Part shown: positions 1 to 12,452 of the stretch, piece by piece
Layout: each line of letters opens with the position of its first letter
Position numbering within the stretch: the first letter of the stretch is position 1
Source of the DNA: Inonotus obliquus
Lineage: Eukaryota; Basidiomycota; Agaricomycetes; Hymenochaetales; Hymenochaetaceae
Assembly (NCBI GenBank): GCA_032164295.1
Contig: JAJHTX010000010.1
Location: 558,001-622,000 of the forward strand
Length of the DNA: 64,000 bases
Direction: 5' to 3'
Notes under the pieces: generated by a model
The model's database searches: none
The model's input: the letters and a program-made list of their open reading frames with translations, nothing else
What the model was told of the DNA's origin: nothing
Made by a program: the position numbers and the translations under genes

Positions 1-2456
1 AGCTCCGGCGTACCACCCTATCCATTCCTTCCAAACTTTCATCAATGGTCCGCACCATTGTATCGGGAAGACCATGGCTATTGTTGAAATGAAAGCCATC
101 CTTGCGTACGCACACATTCTAAATGAGCATAAATATTTCGCTCCGCCCCCTATTCCCTCCCCTCCCAGCCAGTCTACACGTTCATATTTGCTCCTAGGTC
201 ATACATAATACTCACGTTACCTATTTGATCACGACTCCATCTCTTCTCAGGATAATTATAGCAAATTTTGAGTTTGCACCTGCATATGAAGGGCAGAAGG
301 CACACCCTACTGCCGCGGTGACTATGAGTACGTGTTCCATATCTTCTCCCTCGGTGAAACGGTTTGACCGATTGATGATATTTGAAATTACATATATATA
401 TATATATATGTATATATGTATAGAACCCGCTGACAATATGCCTCTCCTGGTCAAACCTGTACGGAAGTGAATGAGAGAAGGCTTATTTTTAATCGTGTTC
501 TGAGAATGGTTGTATCGTCCAGCGTTCTTTGTCATCATTATCTATTTCCCGTCTTACTTTTATGTAGTGGAGGTACGCATATGTAAGCTGTTTTGATTAG
601 ATACAGGAATTCTTTGGGATCAATCCGAAATTACAAATTAGTCAGCTTACGTATGCACTAAGATGATGTAAGCGCTCAGTTTCGTCCGTCTTTTCCACCC
701 ACCCAGATCACCAGCATCGACGTTTGCGAGTGAGAATACGCTTGGAAGGCTCAGTACCAAATTCCTTTCTTAAACCGTCATGGACTACAGCTCGAATCGT
801 TGAACACTGGTGTTCATCCGTGCGTAGACAAGATCTTGGTCGGGAATAATCTAAGGCTACAACATCCCGAGTGCGGAAGGAGAGCTCGTGTCTTCTAGAG
901 TGCTGACGAAATGAACAGCGCAGATAGTCGAAAGGTGGCGCTTTCAGCAAGCCTTGCTGGTGCTATCGGCGGCAAACTCAACAATTTTAACCCGAACAAT
1001 CATCTCATGGGTGACTAAAGAGCTCGAGGTGCCATACCGTATTTACATGAAGCAAAACGCTGAAACCGTCCCATAGTGTTGTTGAGGGTATACCGAAACA
1101 ATATACGCGGCCGTGCGTTTGACGACCGACGGAACGGGATGAATTGTATGAAATGATTCCTTCGCAAGTACCGTATGTACAATAGCCCAGGTACTTGGTC
1201 TGGCCTTGCTCTGCTCTGCATCGATGCCTGCCTGCCGTGAATGTTTCATTCTCCAAGGTCACCCAATTATTTCCCCGTTGTCATTATGGCACTTGTTCCT
1301 CTCCCGCGAGACCTTGGTAGACAGGGTATGTACAACGTCTCACAAGTTTCCTCGTGGTTATGTCTTGACTAGTAAAACCTGATATTCGGGTGCCTTACTG
1401 TATTGCGAGGTATCGAAGCGGGCGGCACCATGACTCCGTTCAACAAGTAACCTCTGTTACCCATAGAGGCAGCTTCCTTGCTGAGAGTTCCCGAATGCGC
1501 GCTGAACTGAAACGGCATCGTGCTTGTATACGACGCTTTCAGAGTCCTTGACCCTGGACGAGACGGAGAAAGAGTGGGCTTAATTGGCTTCCCGTTGACT
1601 CAGATGACTATCTATATGTTGCATTGGAGTTGGAGGATTACGACCCTGTTATGCTCCACGAGTCGAAAGGCACAGTGTCAAGCGTCATTCGGACCGCATT
1701 CTGAAGTTTGTTTGATATTCTTGCTTTCCTATAAAGGGTTCATGGCGCTCTCCGAGTCGATATCCGCACTAAAGCAATTTCATCTACCGTCAAGACTTAC
1801 GATATCGACATTGCAACGCACGAGCATTTCCGAGTTATCTCCCGCGTTTTCAATCGTAACCCAGCATGACCCTTGTCTGCTAAAGTCGTGGCGCATTAGA
1901 TCCGAAAAGAACAAATCCCAAAGCGGCAATGATGTCGTTCGGGAATAAAGGAAACTTCCGAAACTTCCTTCTTCCATGCTATGGCCCATGGCGTGTAGCG
2001 TGTATGTACACTTTACCAAACTACGTGAATGCTCACCGCTCACCGTCTGTCTTCTTGAGAATCAGATTCCGAGGAGTACACACTGACACTAACGGAGATG
2101 AACGATGTACGAGAGCGTCAATATATGCCTTATGTCGTATGTATGCCTTGCGCCTTATGGCTTATGCCTCGACACAACTCATTGACATCTCTAGTCGCCC
2201 ATCTTTGCTCATTGCAAGACCTGACCTCAAAATACATTTCTTCTTTCTGCTCGGCGATAACAAAGTCTTTCTTCTCCTCGTTTTCACCACATTCCTTCCT
2301 ACCGGCTACTCCTTGCTCCATCACGTAAGCCGGGGCATATCTGCCTTTCAGGCCTGTCCGCCTTTCATAGTAAAATCGCGATAAACGCAACGCCTGTATA
2401 CACGTGTTCACCGCGACACCGGCCCGGCCTGGGAGTCGAGATTGTGCTTCCGATTC
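1..2456. other. No supportable gene; AT-rich intergenic DNA
   Basis: Reading both strands I find only short open frames without domain character, codon bias or consistent splice sites. A (TA)n microsatellite lies at about 391-421. The longest frames (for example 1520-1948 and 1929-2384 on the plus strand) show no recognisable motif. I treat the stretch as intergenic or decayed sequence. Confidence 0.5.
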
Positions 2457-2458
2457 TA

Positions 2459-3110
2459 AGGTAGGGGAAGTATAAACTCGACTAGGTGTGACGCGCGTTA
2501 TGCGACCCTGACTTGGCCTGACTTGCCTCATCTGGTGACTCTGGACCCTTTCTTAACTGCAACTTCCACACAACACAAACTCGATATTGGCTCTCATAGA
2601 TCTCTTCTAATAAAAATTGCAAGCAGATGTATGTTTTTAAAATTAAAAAATATGGACCCCTGACCTTCCGATTAAGGGATGAACCTTTTTTGTGTCAAAT
2701 GGCTCAGAATTCATTTTCCAGCATTCTGGCAAGCTTTTCGTAAATTTCGAAAATTTCGACCGCAGAATTTTTGCCGCTCTTGGCGGGCACAGGATGACAA
2801 ATACGGTTCAAATATAGTAACTTACTTATGACTCATATCTATTACTAATATTTGACTAATACATATTTATAACACATATCCTGATGGCTGAGGGAGGTTC
2901 AGGAGAGCTGGCTATTGGTGAAACAAGCTTTGTTTTGATGCTTTGTTGAAGTACAAATGGGATTCTGGCTGCTCTTCTGCTGGCTACCACTATCCTGAAA
3001 TCCGACCTTGAGATTTTTGCCTCAGGGTCCTTCCAAATCGGGTAAGCTCAGGGTGCTCAGGGTCATCAGTCACATTGTGACACCTAGTCGAGTTTATACT
3101 TCCCCTACCT
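2459..3110. mobile_element. MITE-like element, 31-bp perfect terminal inverted repeats, TA target duplication
   Basis: The sequence starting AGGTAGGGGAAGTATAAACT at 2459 (31 nt to 2489) returns as an exact reverse complement at 3080-3110. Both ends are flanked by TA (2457-2458 and 3111-3112). The 652-bp interior has no meaningful reading frame. Perfect TIRs with a TA duplication are the hallmark of non-autonomous Tc1/mariner-type (Stowaway-like) elements. The perfect TIRs suggest recent insertion. The family assignment is inferred from the TSD alone. Confidence 0.85.
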
Positions 3111-3852
3111 TAATTGGCCACGGGTTAGTTCAAGTCGAGTCGAGGTAAGTTGAGGTGAGGTGTTGATTAGGTTAGGTCTTCCATTCACCGTACACCATAC
3201 ACCATACTCTATACGTCGTCCTCGGTGAATAAGGATTAATTGTTGAACTGAGTTTGGCACATGTGTTTTGTGGACTCGTTGATAATTCGCTTCTCGTCTA
3301 GCGTTTCGAGCGTCGAGTCTTTACTTGGCTTATACAGTACGTATATCCCGGAGAAAGGTTCCGGGGAACTTCAAAACTGCAGGTACGCTATGCACTATGC
3401 GCCCCCAATGGATCTCATCGTTGTTGGAATGAAACCCGATGTGGATGACGTGCTTATACTCGACCTCTCAATCATATTTCGGTGCTAGGAGATGATGACT
3501 GAGAAAGAGAAATATGCATATAGAAATGCATTCTTTATTCTCGAATATAAGACAAAGAAAGGTGTTACAATTACTTGTTAGTAGTAACTTGAGCCATTTT
3601 CTGGAAATAAAGTGAAGAGTAACGAAGATGATTGGGTAAGTGGATAAGTGGATAACCACGGGAGAATGAAAAGAAAAAAAAAGGGAGATAATACAAAAAG
3701 GGATGGTTACAAGTAAGAACGTACTTAAGGAAGTAAGTAAGAATGGTAAGAATTTTGATTTGTGAAACGAGTGTCATGTGTTACAAGTGTAAGTATAATT
3801 CGGTCTTGGATCCTTCTTTTTCTCCTTCTCCTCTTCCCTCATACTTATGCAT

Positions 3853-6290
3853 TCATACGTTAAGAGAAGAATCTTCGTCTTCATCAGGATCAGGATCACC
3901 ACGATGATGGTGCGCAAAAGTAGGCATCGCCCCGCTCTGAGTACTAGTGTCTCGGTCACGGCCCTGTCCGAGTTCGAGTCCACATTCGAGACCGGGTCGT
4001 TCATCACCGAAAGCAACTGTACGCCTTTCGTCAGCGGAGAATTTACTTGCTGGACTCGCTAGCGTGCTTGGACTAGTGTCGTTTCGTCCTTGTCCCTGAT
4101 CAGAACAGATCATAAAAAGTGGTCGTCAATACATTCGAACAGAGAAATGAAAAGAACAAAAAAACTCACAGCCACTTTTGAAAGACTTCCCAACTGATAC
4201 GCAATACCCGATAACCTCAAACTACCCTTCGCTGAAGGAGATCTCGGAATATGAAAGTCACGGTCCCGACCGGTTTGAGTGTTGAAAGTCGTATAGTCTT
4301 GACTAATTCGGATTTGGGAAACTTCGGTTCGGGAGCGGAGACTTTGGCGGGAGTTTAACCTGTATAACGACAAAGGAAAGTAGGTCAAAGTCGAAATGGT
4401 TGATATATATACAGATGTATGCATACATTGCGACTGCAGTAGGTGAGACGTTAGTGATGTAAGGAGATGGAAAGGAAAGGGTATGTACTCACGCAGCGTG
4501 TTAACATGTAACTTGCTAACGCTAAGATGGAACGGCATCCTAACACGAATTTCCCCAATCAGCAAATAGCCCAAACACTCTCGAAGCAGGTAGAAGGGTA
4601 ACGGAAATAACGAATCAACGAGATAAAGAAATAGCGAAATAACGAAATAACGAAAATACATACCAATAAATCTTAGTCGGAGCAGATACATAAGAAGTCA
4701 AGAACCCAATCTGTGCAATAGCGACCAATACTCCACGGTTGATACTAATGAACAATAAGAACGCTACGATTGTCCTCGTTCTATATAAAGAAAATTTAGA
4801 AGAATCAATTACGTTTTTCAGGAGGACATAGAGCATGAGCGCGGGCAAGGCACGTACTGCTTATAAGCCGATTTTTGCGATGCGAGGAAGACACACATCG
4901 AAATCGTAGCTACTATATCACATAGCGCTGCCAAACCATTATTTATACCCGCGAGAATCTAAATATGATTCAGGCTTATGAATATAGACATCGACGGAGG
5001 AATAGCAGTATAATATGTACCATCATTTTCTTGTTTTGTAGTGCTATGATGAGTCGATGGGTTGAGAATATCTGAACGGTTGAAGCTGGAACGTAGGTAC
5101 ACCCATTTTTTTATCAGTTGTTGGGTTGTAAGTGAAACGAAAGCAATGCATACCAATCGCAAATCCTGACCGCGGAGACGAGGATTAGCCACGCCACATA
5201 GCTATGTAGTATAAATTGCGGAATAAGCCTCACCGAAAGCGGCAAAAGCCAATAAACACTGAGAAACACCATAAATGAGATGCAATTTATATTTGGGTGA
5301 GTGGAGTGACTAACAATGATAACGGGAATTCCATAACGGATGGATTGTTTGATAGCTGCAAAGATGAAGATAATCAATGAGCTTCCGTCGTATGTAGATT
5401 CCAAGGCCAACACTAAATGAAGTACGAACCAATATGAATTCGACTAGCGTAGAATAACTGTGATCTATATATCCAACGTTGAATAGCTTTCGAGGTAGAT
5501 ATTTAGTAGTGATATGCTTACAAGAGAGTGACAACGGCCGTAACGACATATTCGGCAATATAAGGGCTAAAAACGAATCTGGATCTTCAGTTCTCCACTC
5601 TCGTCTGATACGGCGCTAGATGCACGAACGTCGTCATGTATTGAAGGGCGAATGGGTTTCCAAAATTAATTATCTACACCAGTTTCATGTTTATAAGTCT
5701 TACGTAGGTGATAGTGAAAAACATGACGCACCAGATAGGAATGAAGGGATTGTGATGATAACGCGGTCGTCGTGAAATCAAGGGCTCTACGACAACAGGC
5801 AAGAGAGGGAATAGTAACCAGTGACCAGTGACCGGATCAGAGTTCTGCGTCCGTTCAGCGAATTATAACCGACATACAGCATCAAAGCAACCTGCAATCA
5901 ATCAAGGGTCAGAAAGAACAGTCCGTCCCCGTTGATTTCGGTGACAATAATGAAATTTCATGGACTCGGGAGTTGGGAGTTGGGACGTTGGGACTCACGA
6001 AAAGTTTTAGCCCTAAAGGATCCTTGTTGTGCATGTAATAGAAGTACCCTTGGACGACGGAGACACCAAAGAGCCTATGCAGGTGATCCGATTTAAAATC
6101 ATTTGGAAATTCGAATAGATAGATAGATGGAATGGCTTACACTGTTGACACGACGAAGGCTAAGGAGAAAGACGGATCAGTCACAGTCAGAACAGTTCCC
6201 GACACCTTAGAGTACCGTCCTACCCCAGAACACGACACCAAACGTGTCGGACAAGTCGAGATGGAACGTATCAGAAGGTACAGTAGCCAT
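3853..6290 (-). CDS. DUF6534 seven-helix membrane protein, copy A (18 exons, 400 aa)
   Basis: No function is known for DUF6534, a large agaricomycete membrane-protein family; I recognise it from the core 'NFGNPFAL', 'SKLHVNTLLAMLNSR' and the 'LCDIVATISMC' helix. Proposed exons (minus, high to low): 6290-6224, 6159-6141, 6074-5999, 5891-5878, 5786-5732, 5673-5630, 5566-5522, 5464-5430, 5355-5315, 5258-5234, 5165-5154, 5085-5021, 4958-4858, 4780-4664, 4539-4493, 4433-4427, 4359-4170, 4095-3853. The sum is 1203 nt and the frame closes. Four exons are microexons (19, 14, 12 and 7 nt). About seven hydrophobic helices are followed by a charged cytosolic-looking tail ending DEDSSLNV. The start is the first ATG before the conserved 'FHLDLSDTFG' segment. 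The paralogue at 9697-12227 has the same structure. Role unknown; possibly a sensor or receptor-like protein (inference only). Confidence 0.85.
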
Positions 6291-8782
6291 AAGAGAGGAG
6301 AGAATGGAATGGAGTGGGGAGTCGTCGAGGCGTATGGTGAAGGGGAGGATTGGGTGCGGGGTCATATAGGATTTGTAACGGGATCTTAGAAGAAGCTGGA
6401 TGGCTTCTAATTTCCACGTTACACGAGTGCAGATGCAGATAGAGCCAGAGGAAGAAACTCCAAGCTACACCCAGCAGGGAATACATCAAAGATCGGAAAT
6501 ATAGAAGTCGTCCCAAAAGCAGACGGCATCCACCCGCATTAATACAACCTACTGATACTGACCCCGTCGGCATCAAACGTAAGCCAATACAGTACATTAT
6601 CATAAATCAAGGTTCGAGGAAAAAACCGAGGAATTCTCTATTCAGATCTCTTTTCCCGAAATAGGTGCATTAGCAGATAGGGATGGATTTAGTATGGCTA
6701 GAAGCTATACCCTCGGGGATTCTTAAAACCTAGCGTTGGAATCGTGCATTGTCCCACTGCACTTTGCGTTTAGCCCTCGTCTCGTCTGCGTATGTTTCTT
6801 CCTGACGTGTAATCAGAGCTTCTGTGAGAACGATATAGCTCGTGATTTGAGTGATGGATGTTCTCCGCTCATCGAACGAGCAGTTTGCGTTCGGCGCAAG
6901 GAAGGAAGCCTCGTGCCGAAGTGGGAATGAACTCCCGCCTCATGCCATGCACGAGTTCCCCATACGGCAAGTCGATATAATCTCGTTCATGAGTTAATGA
7001 CGCCTTCATGGTAACTCGGTGAACTCGAATCCATATCGAAACATGACCAGCTGGACTCGATTAGAAGAACGTGAGTGAGAATCGAATCGAAAGATATCGC
7101 TTACAACCTGAAACAAAGCCGAGTAGTACTAATAGAATGTCTGATTTGATGAACTTTGTCCTCGCGTAGCACGTGGGCTTGGGGAAGATTCGTTGAGTGA
7201 GCTAGGTAGTAGAATCACTCCGAAAGGAAATCACCTGACAATCCCAACGACTTCTGCCAATGTTATCATCGCAGACAGAACACCTTTAGAGAAAGTGCCT
7301 GATGGCCGGCCCTACACGAACGCAAGGTCACTTTAGTTAGGGAAACGGGAAACCCTGCATCTCCGAGTCGAGTCCCGAGTCGAGAAAGCTTCCCCGACCC
7401 GAAACATTTCATCACTGAGCGCCGCCGCCACAAAGCATAATCGCGAATAAGCATAGCATTAAGCACGGAGGAACGGAAGAAATGCTCCTCTAACGCCACC
7501 AAGAAGAGTTTGAGTTGCGGGTCGATTTTTTTCCAATCACACCCATCATCACACCCATCGCACTCATCATACCCATCGTACCCATCGTACCGGAAACAAC
7601 ATGTTGACTCGCTCGTTCGCCTCCGTGTAGATGTATACACCGAAATAGGTAATGTGAACGTTTCGAATGAGTACTAGCTGTATGTACGTGTATGAGCGTC
7701 TCGTCTCATGAATACATCAGAGAAGCGAACTGAGGCATAGACGACCATCGACCATGAAGGAGCCTTCATATAATCTTATCTCTTTCAAACTAGTTCAATG
7801 AAGGCATAGTCAGAGCAAAGCGCACTTAAGAACTTAACATATAGAAGAAGGAAGGAAGGTTCGTCACGTATGCGTACCGAGATTGATATTTCCCAGCGCT
7901 TGCTTATCTTCATCTCCATCTCGACTCGAGTCGTGTGCAACTATTCTTTTCTTTTCTCATCGCTACTCGTCTTCGTGGCAATCGCACTCAGAAAACCCTA
8001 AACACCGATTATTTCTTCGCAAAAAAGTTCCCATTCAGCTTCGTCGTATTTTTTCACGTCTTGATGGGGTCGAGACTCGGGACTCGGGACTCGAGCCTCT
8101 GAGAGACGGAGCACTCTTTCAAGCTCCCACCTAAGCTCGTCTCACGAGTCCTCACTACTCGGATGATCACCCCACCTTCCACCTTCCACCTTCCAACTTC
8201 CACTTCTCCAGATAACCGAATCAACGTTAACATTCGTAAATAGTGCGGCGATCGACGGAGGTACGAGAATTTCATGGCCTCGGGGTTATCCAGATCAAGG
8301 TCAAGGTCAAGGTTTTCGTCTGGTTTGGTAGCGCCGTTCTCAAGCAATTTAGATCACGTGTCTGGTCAGGCACTCCCGGACCGAACACAGAACCATAAAG
8401 TCAGGCAGGGCGGAATAGAACACTCGAGTGATTCGAAATCCCTTCATTGCAATATTGTCCAAAATAGTAAGTATTTAACGCCGATAGCACATAAGATGTA
8501 TTAATTATTAGATTGCTAGATCAGCGCGTGGCTCATGTATCAAAAGAATACAAGAATACAAGAATACAGGAGCACAGAAACATGGATGGGAAGCAATAAT
8601 TTAAAAATGGACTCAAAGATGTCGAGAACTATGAAAGCAAAAGGCGATAAAAACGATAAAAGCGATAGAAAGGGAAATAGTAAGCAGAAAGTACCAAGTC
8701 CGTGTCACTGTAACACGGCAATAGACTTGAAAAGAGTTTGGAGAGTTCGTTGCGCTCATGTATATCCTATACCCAATCTCTC
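6291..8782. other. Noncoding 5' block of copy A
   Basis: No gene is supportable here. The part from about 7220 to 8780 is repeated at 16,075-17,900, but reading frames are not conserved between the copies (for example 7266-7640 minus has no intact counterpart), which argues against coding. A short imperfect repeat of TACCCATCG-like units lies at about 7550-7595. Confidence 0.5.
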
Positions 8783-8889
8783 AATCATATCTCGGTGATA
8801 GGAGATGGAGATAACGACTTAGAATTATGCACATGATGAGAAAATTCATTCTCTATTCTCGAATACTCGAATACAATACAAGGTGGGTA

Positions 8890-9488
8890 CAGTAGAAATT
8901 TTCATAATGCATAATCCGATAATGCATAAATCTCATAATGCATGGACTTTTCCCGGGAACGGACTCGGGAGGCGGGTGTATATGCAAATCATGTCATAAT
9001 GCATAATGCATAAGGGTTTTGAGCCGATTTAATGCATTATGAGATTTATATACCAGGTGGATTTCCTATTTCGTGTGATAATCTTGACATAAAACAAGTC
9101 TTCATGTCATTTTTCATCGAGCATACGCATATATATGTACTGTCCGGTTTATGTCAAATACAAAACAGGAAGTGACACTGAAATTACAAACAGTATCACT
9201 TTATCATGCTCTCATTTCTTTCGCTCACCAATATTACATCGGCCCGATTCTTTTCTTGTATCATAAAGAATGCACACTCTAGACACATCTAAATGAAACT
9301 ATGTCACTCGCAGTGTTCCAGATATCAGAAATATATTGTTTTGCGCGTCTGAACTGAAGAAACAAAGTACTCTCTGAGCCGTGTGATAAATGCAGTATAA
9401 GTTTCCCACGGCGGTCATAATGCATATTTCTCATAATGCATGGACAAAATCCGGGAACCGACTTTATGCATTATGAGAATTTCTACTG
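8890..9488. mobile_element. TIR element (MITE-like) with TA duplication, inserted in copy B only
   Basis: The left end (CAGTAGAAATTTTCATAATG) is matched in inverted orientation by the right end (TTATGCATTATGAGAATTTC then TACTG), over about 25 bp with one mismatch. TA flanks it at 8888-8889 and 9489-9490. The interior contains further inverted copies of the subterminal motif CATAATGCAT (near 8911-8945, 8993-9045 and 9417-9470), suggesting nested or amplified ends. No coding capacity is seen. The equivalent place in copy A (about 3560) lacks it, so it inserted after the block was duplicated. Confidence 0.8.
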
Positions 9489-9696
9489 TAAATGGGTAGT
9501 TGGATGAATGGATGAACTGAGAAAGAGGGAAAAGAGAAACGAAAGAAAAGAAAAAATGATACAGAAATGGGATGGTACAAGTAAGGAAGTAAGGAAGGAT
9601 GTAAGCAAGTACGAAATTTTGATTGTGAAACGAGTGTCATGTGTTACAAGCATAATTTAGTCTTGGATCCTTCTCTTCTCCTCTCCTTCTAGACAT

Positions 9697-12227
9697 TCAT
9701 ACATTCAGAGAGGAACTCTCGTCTTCATCAGGATCAGGATCATCACGACTACGACGCTGAGTACTAGTGTCTCGGTCACGGGCCGTATGTATCCCAGTTT
9801 GTCCGAGTCCTAATTCAAGTCCTTGTCGTTCATCACCGAAAGCAACTGTACGCCTTTCGTCACCGGAGAATTTACTTGGACTGGCCAGTGCGGTTTGACT
9901 AGAATCGGTTCGTCCTTGTCCCTAATCGAATCGAACCGAATCAGATCGAATCAAGTCAGATCATCAAAAAGTTGAACGTCGTTAGTATGGTTGATAAAGA
10001 GAAATAAGAAATAAGAATAATCGAATCATAGTTGCTTAAATAAGGATAAAGGAATAAGAACAAAGAATATGAAACTCACAGAGACTTTAGAAAGACTTTC
10101 CAACTGATACGCAATACCCGATAACCCCAGACTACCCTTTGCCGAAAGAGATCTCGGAATATGAGTGTCACGGTCCCGCTCTCGACCGACTTGAGAGTTG
10201 AAAGTCGTATGATCCTGACTAATTCGTGTTTGTGAGATTTTGGAGCGGAGACTTTCGCGGGAGTTTAACCTGTAAGATGTGTCAGATGTATCAGATGTAA
10301 GATGTATAAGATGTATAAGATTGTTGGTGTCGGTCGAAGTCGAATGGATGTTATAGATATAGATATATGTATGCGTACATTGCGACTGTAATAGATGAGA
10401 TGTGAGACGTTAGTGATGTAAGGAGATGGGATGGGACAGAAAGGGTAGGGTACTCACGTAAGGTGTTAACATGTAACTTGCTAATACTAAGATGGAACGG
10501 CATCCTAACATCAATTTTCCCAATTAGCAATTAGCCCAAACAGTCTCGATGAAGATAGAAGTGTAACGAAATAACGAAATAACGAAACGACATACCAGTA
10601 GATCTTAGACGGAGCCGCTAAATAAGAAGTCAAGAACCCAATCTGTGCAATAGCGACTAATACACCACGGTTGATACTAATGAACAATAGGAACGCTACG
10701 ATCTTCCTCGTCCTATACAAAGAAATTTAAAAAATTAGTTATGTTTCTAAGGAGGTTTACCGGTTTAGGAGGACATGGACGTGGTCATGGAACGTACTGC
10801 TTATAAGCCGATTTTTGCGATGCAAGGAAGACACACATCGAAATCGTGGCTACAATATCGCACAACGCCGCCAAGCCATTATGCATACCCATGATAACCT
10901 GATTATGATATATATTAAGCCAGTGAATGTAGACGTAGGAGTAGCAGTATGCAGTGTAAAATACGTACCATCATTTCCTTTCTTTCAAGTGCCGCGATGA
11001 GTCGTTGGGTTGCGAATATCCGGACGGTTAAAGCTGAAATGCAGATACGCGATTCCGCGATTCCGTTATCAGTTGTTGGGTGACAAGCGAGACGAAAGCA
11101 ATACATACCAATCGCAAACGCTGACCGCGGAGAAGAGTATTAGCCACGCCACATGGTTCGTACAAATCTCGGAATGGGCCTCACCGAAAGCGCCAAAAGC
11201 CGATGAACACTGAGATACAACATAAGTCAAATGCGACGCATTATACTTGGGTGAGTGAAGAGACGAACAATAATAACAGGAATTCCATAACGGACGGACT
11301 GTTTGATAGCTGCAAAGATAGAAAGCGATATTCAATGGGATTCCGTCGTATGTAGATTCCGAGTCCATCACCAAAAAGAATACGAACCGACATGAACTCG
11401 ACTAGCATAGAATAACTGTGATCTATATATCCAACGTTGAATAGCTCTCGAGGTAGATATTTAGTAGTGAAATATGCTTACAAGAGAGTGACAATGGCCG
11501 TAACGACATATTCAGCAATATAAGGTCTAAAGGCGAATCTAAATCTTCAGTTCTCCACTCTTGTCTGATACGTCACTAGATGCACGAACTTCGTCACGAA
11601 TTGGAGGGCGAATGGGTTCCCAAAATTCATGATCTGCACCAGGTTCATGTTCATAAGTCTTACGTAGGTGATAGTGAAAAACATGACGCACCAAATAGTA
11701 GTGAAGGGATTGTGATGCTAACGCAGTCGTCGTGAAATCAAGGGATCTACGACAACAGACAACAGACAACAGAGGGAATAGTGGACCAGTGACCAGATCA
11801 GAGTTCTGTGTCCGTTCAGAGATTTATAACAGACATACAGCATCAAAGCAACCTGCAATCAATCAAGGATCAGAAAGAACAGTCCGTCCCCGATGATTTC
11901 GGTAGCGGGAGTTGGGACGTTGGGACTCACGAATAATTTCAGTCCTAAAGGATCCCTGTTGTGCATGTAATAGAAGTACCCTTGGACGACGGAGATACCA
12001 AAGAGCCTACAGATCATAGGAATCCGATTAAAAATCGTTTTGGAAATTCGGAAAGGTATAGATAAGACAGAATGACTTACACTGTTGACACGACGAAGGC
12101 TAAGGAGAAAGACGGATCAGTTTAGAGGGAATTCTCGAACACTTTGGAGTACCGTCCTACCCCAGAAGACGGCACCAAACGTGCCGGACAAGTCGAGATG
12201 GAGCAGACCAGGAGGTGTAGTAGCCAT
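9697..12227 (-). CDS. DUF6534 seven-helix membrane protein, copy B
   Basis: This is the paralogue of the gene at 3853-6290 and shares its splice sites, including the 7-nt microexon at 10385-10379. The start ATG (12225-12227) begins MATTPPGLLHLDLSGTFG, and the stop follows SSSLNV at 9697-9699. Every exon I checked keeps the frame open: the LFGISVVQGYFYYMHN helix, IMNFGNPFAL, the GLAALCDIVATISMC helix, INRGVLVAIAQIGFLTSYL, the NTLLAMLNSRESLRS segment, and a charged tail. It differs from copy A by scattered substitutions, mostly in the loops, amino terminus and tail, while helices are conserved. This suggests both copies are still under selection (inference). Function unknown. Confidence 0.83.
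10271..10320. repeat. Short tandem repeat in a DUF6534 intron
   Basis: Units resembling AGATGTATA/AGATGTGTC are repeated about six times inside the intron between the 7-nt microexon and the LNSR exon of copy B. Copy A lacks the expansion. Confidence 0.6.
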
Positions 12228-12452
12228 AAGAGAGGAGATAATGGAGTGGGGGAGTCGTCGAGGCGTATGGTGAAGGGGAGGATTGGATGGGGGGTCATAT
12301 AGTATTTGCAACGGGAGAGCAGCGGATGCAGCTTTTTTACTCCATTTGGGTTGAAACCAGGCGCAACCAATTTCTTGGGTCGACCCAGCTCCGAGTCGGT
12401 AAACTGTTCATCCTGGTCTACGATCGAGCTAGTAGAGATCGCAGTAGATCGC

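Larger units (their letters stand above)
3460..8800. repeat. Large tandem duplication, copy A
   Basis: Sequence from about 3460 to 6380 and from about 7220 to 8800 is recognisably repeated, in the same order and orientation, at 8783-12318 and 16,075-17,900. It includes a complete DUF6534 gene plus about 2 kb of noncoding DNA on its 5' side. Introns as well as exons remain alignable by eye, so the duplication is fairly recent. Copy A lacks the 599-bp TIR element and the 3.7-kb composite insertion found in copy B. Boundaries are approximate. Confidence 0.8.

Noticed and set aside
1520..2384. Two open frames of 142 and 151 residues
   Set aside because: No recognisable domain, no biased codon use and no splice partners.
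7266..7640. 124-residue open frame on the minus strand in the duplicated block
   Set aside because: The frame is not preserved in the second copy near 16,130-16,400 and is rich in repeat-derived Asp/Tyr/Gly. It is probably chance.
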